A stretch of 64,000 bases of DNA from positions 62,001 to 126,000 of the forward strand of contig NZ_AUHG01000017.1 in assembly GCF_000423065.1 (NCBI RefSeq), written 5' to 3'. Of the stretch, positions 35,188-44,582 are shown in pieces; the first letter of the stretch is position 1, and the number at the start of each line of letters is the position of its first letter. The translations under genes and the position numbers were made by a program. Source of the stretch: Christiangramia echinicola DSM 19838. GTDB taxonomy: Bacteria; Bacteroidota; Bacteroidia; Flavobacteriales; Flavobacteriaceae. The notes under the pieces were generated by a model that had not been told where the DNA came from, ran no database searches, and worked only from the letters and a program-made list of their open reading frames with translations.

Positions 35188-35976
35188 TTGTTCAGAAAGA
35201 GATTCTATTACTTTATAAAAGTTCAATATTTAGGTTACAGGCTACATGGCTGGCAAAAACAGCCAGACGTAAAGACAGTTGAAGGTCTTATCACTAAAAC
35301 CTTAAGATGGGTAATACCAGACGCGAAATGTAAAATTCTTGGAACCAGCAGGACAGATGCGATGGTATCTGCGGAAGAGTCGGCTTTTGAGTTATTTCTG
35401 GATCATGAGCCTCTGGCTGATCTGGAAGAATTTTTAAAAGACTTTAATAAGAATTTACCACAGGATATAAGAGCATTGAGCATTGAGCAGGTTGATGAAA
35501 AATTCAATATTATTCAGCATTCCAAAACAAAGGAATATGCTTATTTATTTAGTATAGGAGATAAGTTTCATCCTTTCTGTGCTCCATTTATGGCCAATTT
35601 CCAGGAAGACCTGGATATTGATAAGATGAAGGAAGCGGCTAAACTATTTGAAGGGAAACATAATTTTAAGAATTACTGTGTACGGGTGTCAGAAAAAAGT
35701 ACTTTCGAAAGAGAAATGCTGAAATCTGAACTGGTAGAAAATACTGAATATACGGCTAACTTTTTCCCCGAGAGATCTTATATTTTTCATATTCATGCCT
35801 CGGGTTTTCTTCGTCACCAGGTAAGATTAATGATGGGTAGTCTTGTGCTAGTAGGGAGAGGAGAATTAAGTCTGGATGATATAAAAGAAAGTCTTAAGCC
35901 AGATAGTCCTGAGCTGCAAATGGATTATATCGCTCCTGCTTCAGGACTTATTCTTAATAAGATAGAATTCGATTAA
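35188..35976 (+). CDS. truA: tRNA pseudouridine synthase A (TruA-like)
   Basis: Converts uridines 38-40 of tRNA anticodon arms to pseudouridine. The protein begins MFRKRFYYFIKVQYLGYRLH and reads HGWQKQPDVKTVEG. The catalytic Asp is in GTSRTDAMVSA (GRTDAGVHA in standard TruA, so two positions differ). The C-terminal half has the family FLRHQVRLMMGSLVLVGRG. The open frame extends to a TTG at 35170, but that codon lies within the predicted -7 element, so 35188 is preferred. It has a divergent loop around the active site and may be the second TruA type seen in Flavobacteriia. It overlaps recQ tail-to-tail by 4 bases. Confidence 0.85.
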   Translation: MFRKRFYYFIKVQYLGYRLHGWQKQPDVKTVEGLITKTLRWVIPDAKCKILGTSRTDAMVSAEESAFELFLDHEPLADLEEFLKDFNKNLPQDIRALSIEQVDEKFNIIQHSKTKEYAYLFSIGDKFHPFCAPFMANFQEDLDIDKMKEAAKLFEGKHNFKNYCVRVSEKSTFEREMLKSELVENTEYTANFFPERSYIFHIHASGFLRHQVRLMMGSLVLVGRGELSLDDIKESLKPDSPELQMDYIAPASGLILNKIEFD

Positions 35977-38081
35977 TTTTCTTTATTGTCAAGGATCTTT
36001 AAAGATATTTTAATCGTCTCGTAAGGAATAGCTTCTTCAAAATACTCATAATAGGCTTTTAACGAACCCGGATTGTCCAGCTTCTTTTTTGCTTTTTCCA
36101 CTGCCTTTAGATCTGAAATAGGAATTAACTGATGCAGGTTTATTTCTTCCTTTTCATCATAAAGCTTAAGCAGGTGGGTGATAATGGTATTTTTAGCGAC
36201 ACCTCTTTCCTTTGCAATTTCTTCAACACCCAGCCCGTCTTCGTATAGAGCTAAGGTCTCTTTTAAAGTATTTCCTTTTGTAGTTTTCTTCTTTGGTTTA
36301 TTGTCACGCTTGTCTTTACTGAATGCGATGATCTCTTTAATGAACCTATACCCGTAATCTTCCATTTTCTTTCGACCAACACCATTTATCAACAGAAATT
36401 CAGAGTCAGACATTGGTCTTTGCTTTTCCATATCCTTTAGTGCTGCATCATTAAATATCAAATAGGCCGGAATATCTTCCTCTTTGGCAATTTTCAGTCT
36501 TAACTGTCTTAGTCTTTCAAATAAAGAATTGGCTGCGGTCGCTGCTTTTTCTTCAGGAGTTTTAAGTTGTTCCTCCTGGACATCTGCGAGGTATACAGTT
36601 TCTTTTTCGAATAATACCTTTTTAGCCTGTTCTGTTAATAGTAAATGATTGTTACGGTCAAAGGCAATTTCTACATAACCAAGATTTATAAGCTGAATTA
36701 GATATTGTTGCCAATGCCGCCAGGAGATATTATTGCCGATGTTATAGGTTGAAAGTTGTTCGTAACCATTTCGCCTAATCACTTCATTCTGAGAGCCACG
36801 TAATACATCTATCACAGTTCCTATAGGTTCAGTTCCTTTTAATCTGAAAATACAGGATAGTGCTTTTTGAGCAATGACCGTTCCTTCAAAGAATTCCGGC
36901 GGATTTCGGCAGATGTCGCAATTCCCACAATCTTCTTCCAGAAATTCTCCAAAATAACTAAGTAAGATCTTTCGTCGACAGCTAAGCGCTTCAGAATATT
37001 GTTTCATCCGGTCTAGTTTTGCCAGCTGAACATCTTCATTTTTTGCATTTGAAGCGAACTTTTGAAGCTGAATAACATCTGCATAACTGTGGAATAGAAG
37101 TGTGTCTGATGGTAATCCATCCCTACCGGCACGCCCAATTTCCTGGTAATAACCTTCCAGGTTCTTAGGCATGTTATAATGGATCACCCAACGTATGTTG
37201 GATTTGTCGATTCCCATTCCGAAGGCAATAGTGGCGCAAATGATCTGTTTTTCGTCATTGATGAAATCATCCTGGATCTGTGATCTTTCTAAATGATCCA
37301 GTCCGGCATGATAAGCCTCTGCCTTAAATCCTTTAGCTTTTAACTTTCCTGCAAGCTCTTCGGTAGTTTTTCTACTCAGGCAATAGATGATCCCACTTTC
37401 TTTTTGCCGATTCTTTAGAAACTGACTTATCTGCTCAAACCTTTTTATTCCTTGCTTAACATCCAGACTAAGGTTTTTACGGTCAAAAGATGCTACATGT
37501 TTCTTAGCATCCGGAATATTTAGCTGTCTGCAAATATCATTTCGCGTAGCCTTATCGGCCGTAGCGGTTAAGGCCAGGACTGGAGTAGAAGGGAAGCGGT
37601 TCTTTAAATATCCCAGTTGAGTATAGGCAGGTCTGAAATCATGCCCCCAGCTGGAAATACAATGTGCTTCATCAATAGCGATGAGACTTACTTTTCCATC
37701 GCTTAAAAATCTGTCAACGAATTGCAGACTTTCAGGGGCTACGTAAAGCAATTTGATCTCTTTTTTATCAATTTTCTGAAAGATAGCCTGCTTATCTGCT
37801 TCTTCCTGACTACTGTTTAAAAATGCAGCCGGGACACCGTTAGCATTCAATCCATCCACCTGATCTTTCATTAAAGCAATAAGAGGGGAGATAACTAAAG
37901 TTATTTCAGGAAGAAGGATGGCAGGTAACTGGTAACAGATAGATTTACCACCACCGGTAGGCATGATCACCAGGTTATCTTTCTTTTTAAAGACATTTTC
38001 GATGATCTTCTTCTGTAATGGCCTAAAACTCTCGTAACCAAAATATTCTTTTAAGGTTTCTAACAGCACAACTTCTTCCAT
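35973..38081 (-). CDS. recQ: ATP-dependent DNA helicase RecQ
   Basis: 702 residues. The superfamily 2 core has Walker A PTGGGKS (41-47), the DEAH box in AIDEAHCISSWGHDFR, and motif VI QEIGRAGRDG. The RecQ zinc cluster is in CRRKILLSYFGEFLEEDCGNCDIC. A winged helix and then an HRDC domain (about 510-590, LRLKIAKEEDIPAYLIFND) follow. A C-terminal helix-turn-helix (GVEEIAKERGVAKNTIITHL) is an addition seen in some bacterial RecQ proteins. It unwinds recombination and repair intermediates. It has no terminator between its end and truA's. Confidence 0.96.
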   Translation of the reverse strand: MEEVVLLETLKEYFGYESFRPLQKKIIENVFKKKDNLVIMPTGGGKSICYQLPAILLPEITLVISPLIALMKDQVDGLNANGVPAAFLNSSQEEADKQAIFQKIDKKEIKLLYVAPESLQFVDRFLSDGKVSLIAIDEAHCISSWGHDFRPAYTQLGYLKNRFPSTPVLALTATADKATRNDICRQLNIPDAKKHVASFDRKNLSLDVKQGIKRFEQISQFLKNRQKESGIIYCLSRKTTEELAGKLKAKGFKAEAYHAGLDHLERSQIQDDFINDEKQIICATIAFGMGIDKSNIRWVIHYNMPKNLEGYYQEIGRAGRDGLPSDTLLFHSYADVIQLQKFASNAKNEDVQLAKLDRMKQYSEALSCRRKILLSYFGEFLEEDCGNCDICRNPPEFFEGTVIAQKALSCIFRLKGTEPIGTVIDVLRGSQNEVIRRNGYEQLSTYNIGNNISWRHWQQYLIQLINLGYVEIAFDRNNHLLLTEQAKKVLFEKETVYLADVQEEQLKTPEEKAATAANSLFERLRQLRLKIAKEEDIPAYLIFNDAALKDMEKQRPMSDSEFLLINGVGRKKMEDYGYRFIKEIIAFSKDKRDNKPKKKTTKGNTLKETLALYEDGLGVEEIAKERGVAKNTIITHLLKLYDEKEEINLHQLIPISDLKAVEKAKKKLDNPGSLKAYYEYFEEAIPYETIKISLKILDNKEN

Positions 38082-38226
38082 ATCGCAAAGGTAAAATTAA
38101 GCTTAGATTATGCTTACTTTATAAGGAGGTTTTCGGTAAAATTTTAAAATAAAAATAGTCTTTAAAGTTTTTGAAAATCGGCGTTTGCGGATTATTCTTA
38201 CATTTATAAAAATTATTATTCTGTCC

Positions 38227-39306
38227 ATGGCCAAAAGGAGAAAGTTAATGTTAAGGCGTCCCAAGACCACAAAATCTGCGAATCAGATTCCGGGAACCAT
38301 GACCTATGTGGGAAACAAGGAATCTTCAGAAACCAAACTCGATGTTATAGATTATAATGCCGAGAGATATGAAAGATTCAGTTCTACAACTCCGGAGGAT
38401 GCCTTTCGATTTGTCGATGAAAAAAGCGTTACCTGGTTTAATATAGATGGGCTTAGCAATATTGAGGAGATAGAAAAACTCGGAGATTATTATGAGCTGC
38501 ATCCACTGGTAATGGAGGATATTGTGAATACTGGACAGAGACCGAAAATTGAGGAATATCAGGACTATTTGTTCATTGTTGCCAAGATGCTTTATTATAA
38601 GAACGGCGAGATCGAGAATGAGCATTTAAGTATGATCATTGGTAAGAACTATGTGCTTACTTTCCAGGAGTCTGATGGGGATGTATTTGATCCCATCAGA
38701 GAGCGTATAGAAACGGCCAAAGGAAGAATTAGAACTCGTAGTGCAGATTATTTAATGTTTGCCCTGCTGGATTCTATCATTGATAATTACTTTTTAGTGA
38801 TAGATGATATGAGTGATAGAATAGAAGCGCTGGAAGAAAGTCTATTTACTTCCAGACCAAGTGATGATATTACTTATGAGATCCAGGATCTAAAGAGGAA
38901 TATTCTAAGAATTAGAAGAGCCGTATTCCCGCTTCGGGAGGTGATAAGCCGATTGGAAAAGATGGATTCTGAACTTATAGATACTCATACGGGTAATTTT
39001 ATACGAGACCTTTACGATCATATCATACAGATATCTGAAAATATTGACATATATCGTGAGATGATCTGGGGGTTAATGGATATGTACATGACCACCATTA
39101 GTAATAAGATGAATGAAGTGATGAAAGTACTTACCATTATGGCGAGTATTTTTATTCCCTTAACTTTTATCGCAGGTATCTACGGAATGAATTTCGAATA
39201 TATACCAGAACTCCAATGGAAATACAGTTATTTCGTACTTTGGGGAGTCATGATCATTGTATTTCTATTGATGCTGTATTATTTCAAAAGAAAGAAATGG
39301 TTATAA
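38227..39306 (+). CDS. corA: CorA-family magnesium/cobalt transporter
   Basis: A cytoplasmic funnel domain is followed by two C-terminal helices (about 300-320 and 335-353). The signature YGMNF lies at the end of the first helix, as the ion-selectivity motif requires. The long helix with FLVIDDMSDRIEALEESLF is typical. The open frame reaches back to 38185, but the extra MRIILTFIKIIILS is hydrophobic and unlike CorA. The ATG at 38227 (MAKRRKLMLRRPK) is therefore preferred, giving 359 residues. It likely takes up magnesium. The lactonase gene begins 16 bases after its stop. Confidence 0.93.
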   Translation: MAKRRKLMLRRPKTTKSANQIPGTMTYVGNKESSETKLDVIDYNAERYERFSSTTPEDAFRFVDEKSVTWFNIDGLSNIEEIEKLGDYYELHPLVMEDIVNTGQRPKIEEYQDYLFIVAKMLYYKNGEIENEHLSMIIGKNYVLTFQESDGDVFDPIRERIETAKGRIRTRSADYLMFALLDSIIDNYFLVIDDMSDRIEALEESLFTSRPSDDITYEIQDLKRNILRIRRAVFPLREVISRLEKMDSELIDTHTGNFIRDLYDHIIQISENIDIYREMIWGLMDMYMTTISNKMNEVMKVLTIMASIFIPLTFIAGIYGMNFEYIPELQWKYSYFVLWGVMIIVFLLMLYYFKRKKWL

Positions 39307-39322
39307 ATATAAACCTGATATT

Positions 39323-40465
39323 ATGAGAAATACCATTCTAGTTGGATTACTAAGCCTACTCGTCTTTAATCCTTGTCTGGCTCAGGGCGATCTGGTGCAA
39401 AAGAAAGATTCTATTAATAAGATCTATGTAGGGACTTATACTAAGAAAGAAGGTCATGTAGACGGAAAAGCTCAGGGTATCTACCTACTGAATCAGGTTC
39501 CAGATACCGGCGATCTAAATTTTGTCTGTACCGCCGCACAAATGACCAACCCATCTTTTGTGAAAGTAGGTAAAATGGGCAAGTATCTTTATGCCGTAAG
39601 CGAACTAGGTCCCAATGATGCAGAAACAGGTTTTGTGTATTCTTTTGAGATCCTGGAAGATGGGTCTTTGAAAAATATTGGCAAGTTAAGTACAGGTGGT
39701 TTGGCTCCCTGCCATATTTCTATAGATAGGTCTGGAAAATATGCTTTTGTGAGTAATTATCTGGGAGGTGTAGTCATGGTCTATAAAATAGGAGCAGATG
39801 GTAGTCTTGAAGAAAGTCAGGAATTAATACTGGAAGATTCAAATTCATCCCATGCACATTCAGTAAAAATTAGTGGAGATAATCGCTACGCTTATATTGC
39901 AGATCTAGGGAACGATAAAATATGGATCTATCATTTTGATGTAATGGAGGGAAAACTGAAGTCTCATGATCAAAAATTTGTGAAATTAAAGGATGGCGCT
40001 GGACCCCGACATTTGAGTTTTGCTAAAAACGGCAGTTTTGCATATTCTGTTAATGAATTAAATAGCACGGTGAGCACCTTTCAGATAAAAAAAGATGGAA
40101 GCCTTGATCATTTGCAGGATATAACCGCCTTGCCAGATGCTTATAAGCATTCAAATTCTGCAGCAGATATTCATATTCATCCTTCAGGAAAGTTTTTATA
40201 CACGTCTAATCGCGGCCACAATAGTATAGCCATTTTTGGAATTAATCCTGATACGGGAAAATTGTCGAATATTGACTTTGTACCCATAGCTGGAAAGACT
40301 CCCAGAAATTTTGCAATATCTCCCTACGGAAAATATCTATATGCGGCCAGCCAGGATACTGGTAATATTACTACCTATAAGATCAATGAGGAAACAGGTA
40401 AATTAAAACCTCAGGAACCGGTGTTTCAGATAAAGACACCTGTATGTCTTGAGTTCGTGAAATAA
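39323..40465 (+). CDS. exported lactonase/beta-propeller protein (6-phosphogluconolactonase type)
   Basis: 380 residues with a signal peptide (MRNTILVGLLSLLVFNPCLAQ). A seven-bladed propeller of the Lactonase (YbhE/Pgl) family follows. Repeated blades include IYVGTYTKKEGHVDGKAQGI, KYAFVSNYLGGVVMVYKI and GKFLYTSNRGHNSIAIFGI. Because it is exported, a role in the pentose phosphate pathway is doubtful; it may act on other lactones or polysaccharide products. It may be co-transcribed with corA. Confidence 0.88.
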   Translation: MRNTILVGLLSLLVFNPCLAQGDLVQKKDSINKIYVGTYTKKEGHVDGKAQGIYLLNQVPDTGDLNFVCTAAQMTNPSFVKVGKMGKYLYAVSELGPNDAETGFVYSFEILEDGSLKNIGKLSTGGLAPCHISIDRSGKYAFVSNYLGGVVMVYKIGADGSLEESQELILEDSNSSHAHSVKISGDNRYAYIADLGNDKIWIYHFDVMEGKLKSHDQKFVKLKDGAGPRHLSFAKNGSFAYSVNELNSTVSTFQIKKDGSLDHLQDITALPDAYKHSNSAADIHIHPSGKFLYTSNRGHNSIAIFGINPDTGKLSNIDFVPIAGKTPRNFAISPYGKYLYAASQDTGNITTYKINEETGKLKPQEPVFQIKTPVCLEFVK

Positions 40466-40467
40466 AA

Positions 40468-40494
40468 AAAGGACAGCTTTATTGGCTGTCCTTT
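40468..40494. terminator. bidirectional terminator
   Basis: AAAGGACAGC / GCTGTCCTTT with a 7-base loop, A-rich on the left and T-rich on the right. It separates the plus-strand lactonase from the convergent minus-strand operon. Confidence 0.8.
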
Positions 40495-40506
40495 CCTATT
40501 GAGTTT

Positions 40507-41406
40507 CTAAACTTCCTTTACTACAAAAAAGCCATCATTACCCTGCGACTGGTAGAGAGGCATGAAAATGTGGGCGTCCCATTCACTTTTAACCTCATTC
40601 CCGTTTTGTTTAGCCAGTAGTTCACCTTTTTCGATCTTCTGAAAATTCTCATATCCGGGTTCCATTTCAAAAATGTCACTGTCTTCCAGACCATGTCTAT
40701 GAATGATCTCAAAAGTTTTTTGCTCCGGTGCATTCTTTTTGGCAAATCTATTTACGCATTCCGGGTAGGTTGAGATCTTATCGAGATCGAGATTACAAGC
40801 TTCTTTCAGCGCCAACCAGATAACACCTTCATGATTTTCCTGAGATGTTTTATCTGTATGCTGCCCGGCTTCAAATACGAAACCTGTCATGCCTGTTCTA
40901 CTTAGATAGTGATCTATGTCTCCAGTAATAATATCACTGAACCCTCTGATAATATACGTTGGGAACTTATGAGCCCATTCGTCGTTATCATTCACTTCTT
41001 GCACCGAAACATAAGGTAAGCTGGCAGATGAGGTGGTATGACAATCAAGGAAATATCTTTTTGTAAAATCTCCTTCTGAATATTCATTCAGAACATCAAT
41101 GATCTCAAACATTTCCCTGGATTCATGGGTATCCCTACCACCGTCTTCTATATTCTCTTCAGTCCAGGTTCTATTTAGATCTTCGTCTATATAACGCTTG
41201 TTCTGGTTGAGAGCCTTTTGATTCCCGGCAACACCTATGATCGTACCTTCAATTTCTGGTTTGGTCTTGTTCAGCTCTTCAAATACCGTTCTTAAGGCAT
41301 TTACACCACTGGGTTCATTTCCGTGTATTCCTCCGGTTACGAAAAGCAAAGGGCCTTTCTTTCCCGAGGAATATTTTCCTATAATTCTATCTACGTTCTT
41401 TTTCAT
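40507..41406 (-). CDS. succinylglutamate desuccinylase/aspartoacylase family zinc hydrolase
   Basis: 299 residues. The zinc ligands H28 and E31 are in TGGIHGNEPSG, the third in LDCHTTSSA (about residue 118), and the catalytic Glu in FVFEAGQHTDKTS. A C-terminal beta domain (about 220-299) resembles the lipoyl-like fold of the family. It cleaves an amide or gamma-glutamyl/acyl bond; the substrate is not known. It is the third gene of an operon with an ATP-grasp ligase (10 bases upstream) and a QEGLA-motif protein. Action on a product of that ligase is inferred. Confidence 0.85.
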   Translation of the reverse strand: MKKNVDRIIGKYSSGKKGPLLFVTGGIHGNEPSGVNALRTVFEELNKTKPEIEGTIIGVAGNQKALNQNKRYIDEDLNRTWTEENIEDGGRDTHESREMFEIIDVLNEYSEGDFTKRYFLDCHTTSSASLPYVSVQEVNDNDEWAHKFPTYIIRGFSDIITGDIDHYLSRTGMTGFVFEAGQHTDKTSQENHEGVIWLALKEACNLDLDKISTYPECVNRFAKKNAPEQKTFEIIHRHGLEDSDIFEMEPGYENFQKIEKGELLAKQNGNEVKSEWDAHIFMPLYQSQGNDGFFVVKEV

Positions 41407-41416
41407 TCATTTTATT

Positions 41417-42466
41417 TTAGTCCATCGTAGCCAGAGTTCTATTACTCAACTGACCCTTATAGATTTCCTTAAATTCAACTTTTCTTTCTATAGCTTCAAT
41501 GATATAATCTGTAAATGCAGGCAGACCAATATCTTTAAATCTTTCCATTCCGCCCGGGCTTAGTACATTGATCTCGATTAATTTATCATCTACAATATCC
41601 AGTCCAACGAAAAACAATCCGTCCCTTATAAGTTTAGGAGCAGTAAGATCAATGATTCTTTGCATTGCGGGAGTTAAATCGCTACTATCAGCCGTGGCTC
41701 CAACAGAGAAATTACTTCTGAATTCTCCTTCACCACTTCTACGTCTAATAATAGCCTTTTTACCATCCTGCTCCATCACTTTACCATTCACAAGTAAAAC
41801 ACGAACATCACCATCTTTACCAGCAGGTAGATATTCCTGGGCTATCACATATCCCTGTGAACTTAGATGTGTAATGATTTGATTCACGTTCTTCTCATGC
41901 TCATCTATCAAATAGACATCCTGACCGCCAGAACCTTCAAGGGGTTTTAGCACCATTTTCTTATTTTTCTGATTAGCCCAGAAATCCAGAATCTGATCTT
42001 TATCCCTTGTGATAATTGATGCAGGTTTAATTTGCTGCGGAAGCTCTTCAAAATATAATTTATCTATAAATGCGTGGGATAGGGCATAGGCATCATTTAA
42101 AACCAATACCTCCTGCTGTTGTATCATTCTTCCAAATGCCACACCGGCCTGCTCTGCCCATTGGCGACCTTCTTCTTCAGTAGGATTATTTCTAATGAAA
42201 AGTACGTCGAGTTTTGAAGAATCTATCTTTTTAGATTTGTTCTTTTTATCCTGAAGTGCTTCCAGAAATTTCTTTGGAGACTTGCTTTTGAAGCTTTTTG
42301 GTACTGTATAGGCATTAATACTAATTGGTTCATCATGATGAAAAGTAAAATCACCAACTCCCATAGCATAAACCTCATGACCTCTTTGATTAGCCATTGC
42401 CATTAAAGCACTTGACGTACCATCTTTTTCGGTCGCTACATCATTTAAAACAAAACATATTTTCAT
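41417..42466 (-). CDS. ATP-grasp ligase related to glutathione synthetase
   Basis: 349 residues. The layout follows GshB: an N-terminal domain (MKICFVLNDVATEKDGTSSA), then ATP-grasp with MVLKPLEGSGGQDVYLI (about 177-193), QEYLPAGKDGDVRVLLVNG and the magnesium site FVGLDIVDDKLIEINVLSPGG. It probably joins an amino acid or peptide carboxylate to an amine with ATP. It overlaps the end of the QEGLA gene by 4 bases and is followed by an AstE-like hydrolase. Whether the product is glutathione itself or another dipeptide is unknown. Confidence 0.85.
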   Translation of the reverse strand: MKICFVLNDVATEKDGTSSALMAMANQRGHEVYAMGVGDFTFHHDEPISINAYTVPKSFKSKSPKKFLEALQDKKNKSKKIDSSKLDVLFIRNNPTEEEGRQWAEQAGVAFGRMIQQQEVLVLNDAYALSHAFIDKLYFEELPQQIKPASIITRDKDQILDFWANQKNKKMVLKPLEGSGGQDVYLIDEHEKNVNQIITHLSSQGYVIAQEYLPAGKDGDVRVLLVNGKVMEQDGKKAIIRRRSGEGEFRSNFSVGATADSSDLTPAMQRIIDLTAPKLIRDGLFFVGLDIVDDKLIEINVLSPGGMERFKDIGLPAFTDYIIEAIERKVEFKEIYKGQLSNRTLATMD

Positions 42467-44313
42467 TTACATATCATTTGTGGAAGGCTTAAGCCATTCC
42501 TGATTAATTCTAGTTTTTTAAACATTTGCTCGCTGTGTAGATAACTAGGTTTGATCTGCACAGGCTTTAATACTTTTCTATCGGTTAGTTCCTTAATTAT
42601 TCCGGTATGCTTGATGCCGTATTTTCCTGCAAGTAGAGGTTCATATTCTCCTCCATTCTTAATATGATCTTTTAGGAGGACCAGACCTTTCAGGTAGATG
42701 ATATCCTTCATAAATCCACCTCCCTGCATAATTCTGGAGGTAATATTAAAGGCTCTTTCGGGAGAAAAGTTGTAATCCATTTTCAGTAATCTAAAAATCT
42801 CCTGAAAATTTCCGCCCTCCATTAAAGCTTCACCGGCTATAACTCTACCGGCAAGGATCCTTAATCTATTTGCAGTTAAACCGTTTACCATGAATTCAGA
42901 CATTACGGCAAGTCCTTCCTGAAGCGGGTCGTAATCTGCGAGTCCAATGCTTAGCTGGTTTAATGGCTGTTTGCTTCCATTATAATAAGTAAGTACATGT
43001 GTTCCTACTTCATGCTGAATCAATGCTTCAGCTTCCACACGGTTCATTTTATAGTCTGCAGGTATATAAAGTTCACCCTGGGAAACCATCATTACGTTTA
43101 CATCTTTTCTAATATGAACCTTACATTTAAAGTTTTCATCCTGCTGTCTGAAAAAATCAAATTCTTTTCTCGCCAGACTACTAAAGGCCTTGGAGTCTAA
43201 TAGATCATTGTCTTCGGTTTGGCCTTCTTCAGGAACTTTGTTTAAGATATCGCGGGCCTCTTCACAAAGTGGTTTATCTACACCCTGATACAATCTGATG
43301 CTATCGTAAAGAAAATTCCTGGAACCTCGTTCACTTAACATGGTGATCTGCATATCCAGTTCCTCTCTTTTTTCCCGAAATAAGTAGGACATGGCAGGAT
43401 CGTCTATATCTTCGATCTTAAGGTTGTAAAGCCTTCTTTTTAGCACATCTGGATCTACTGGAAGCAATCTATAATGATAATCTATAACGTGGTCATAATT
43501 ACTATTAAAGAATTCCTGTTTGATATCATGAATATTTGCTGGGGATACCAGCCATAAGAACTGATATGACTTTTCTATATCGGCTAATTGCTTATCTATA
43601 TCAAAAACGATCTGTTTGAGATATTTTCTACCTAAGGCATTAAAACTTGCGACTCCTCCTGTTGTCTGGACTCTAATGAATTCAAAGAAGGACCGATGGA
43701 TCGCTTTTATCACATAATCCTTGAAATTTCTGAAAAATACAGGGTATAGATTGTTCTCTTCGTCTCTATATATTGGTGGTAATTCAAGACCTACCAGAAC
43801 AGCCCCACAATTTTTAGCTTCTTCTATACTCATTAATTGGGCATCACCTTCTGCCTGTCGGTTTGGGGTATCTAAAATCTCTGTATCAAGATATAAACCC
43901 GTAAACTCTGAATTTATCTTTAAAAAATCTTCTTTTAAAGTATCCAGTGCAGAGGGCAATCTTTGAGCGGGACCTTTAATCTTAATTTTTGTTGAATCGG
44001 TATTTCCAGAATAAATCTCAAAAAGAAGGTATGACTCCATTTCAGCTGAAATTTTATCAGCAATTCTGTAAAGTAATTTCTGGTATCCCGGAAAGTCTTC
44101 GTTTCCTATCACCAGATATGAAGATTCATTAATTACTAATCTTCTAGTTCCTCTGTCTTCTTTCTTTCTACGATAAATTACCAGGTAGGGGAGTTGCTTT
44201 TCTATATGTAATATTCCTTTCCCGGGTAATTCACAACTAATTTCCTTCTCCTTTTCAAGAATTGTTAAAATTAGCTCAATGGAATTCTCAGAAAAATCAG
44301 GTATTTCCTGCAT
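42463..44313 (-). CDS. flavohemoglobin expression-modulating QEGLA-motif protein (DUF1704)
   Basis: 616 residues of the DUF1704 family, predicted zinc metallopeptidase. The metal site is HEVGTHVLT (near residue 437), and the family-naming QEGLAVMSE motif follows (DPLQEGLAV). An N-terminal helical region contains FEIYSGNT and GVASFNALGRKYLKQ. The name comes from a reported influence on flavohemoglobin expression in another bacterium; the biochemical role is not established. It is the first gene of an operon with ATP-grasp and AstE-like enzymes. Confidence 0.87.
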   Translation of the reverse strand: MQEIPDFSENSIELILTILEKEKEISCELPGKGILHIEKQLPYLVIYRRKKEDRGTRRLVINESSYLVIGNEDFPGYQKLLYRIADKISAEMESYLLFEIYSGNTDSTKIKIKGPAQRLPSALDTLKEDFLKINSEFTGLYLDTEILDTPNRQAEGDAQLMSIEEAKNCGAVLVGLELPPIYRDEENNLYPVFFRNFKDYVIKAIHRSFFEFIRVQTTGGVASFNALGRKYLKQIVFDIDKQLADIEKSYQFLWLVSPANIHDIKQEFFNSNYDHVIDYHYRLLPVDPDVLKRRLYNLKIEDIDDPAMSYLFREKREELDMQITMLSERGSRNFLYDSIRLYQGVDKPLCEEARDILNKVPEEGQTEDNDLLDSKAFSSLARKEFDFFRQQDENFKCKVHIRKDVNVMMVSQGELYIPADYKMNRVEAEALIQHEVGTHVLTYYNGSKQPLNQLSIGLADYDPLQEGLAVMSEFMVNGLTANRLRILAGRVIAGEALMEGGNFQEIFRLLKMDYNFSPERAFNITSRIMQGGGFMKDIIYLKGLVLLKDHIKNGGEYEPLLAGKYGIKHTGIIKELTDRKVLKPVQIKPSYLHSEQMFKKLELIRNGLSLPQMICK

Positions 44314-44582
44314 TACTTTGAAAACTTATACGAGTAGCTACCTAAAGGCGCTACTTCTATTGGTTTATTGATTAGTTTTTGATCGTCGGCATACCTAATT
44401 TAGGAAGATTAAAAGGTATGAACCTGATTATTCAGGCTTTTGACAATACTTTAAGACAGGCTAATAAAGAAATGTGAAATTTTAGTTTTTATAAAATTTC
44501 AATTGACCTGGTGGATAGGGTAATTTTTTCAGAAAGAACGAATAAATATATACTCTTCAATTAAATGAATGAAAAAGCTAAA

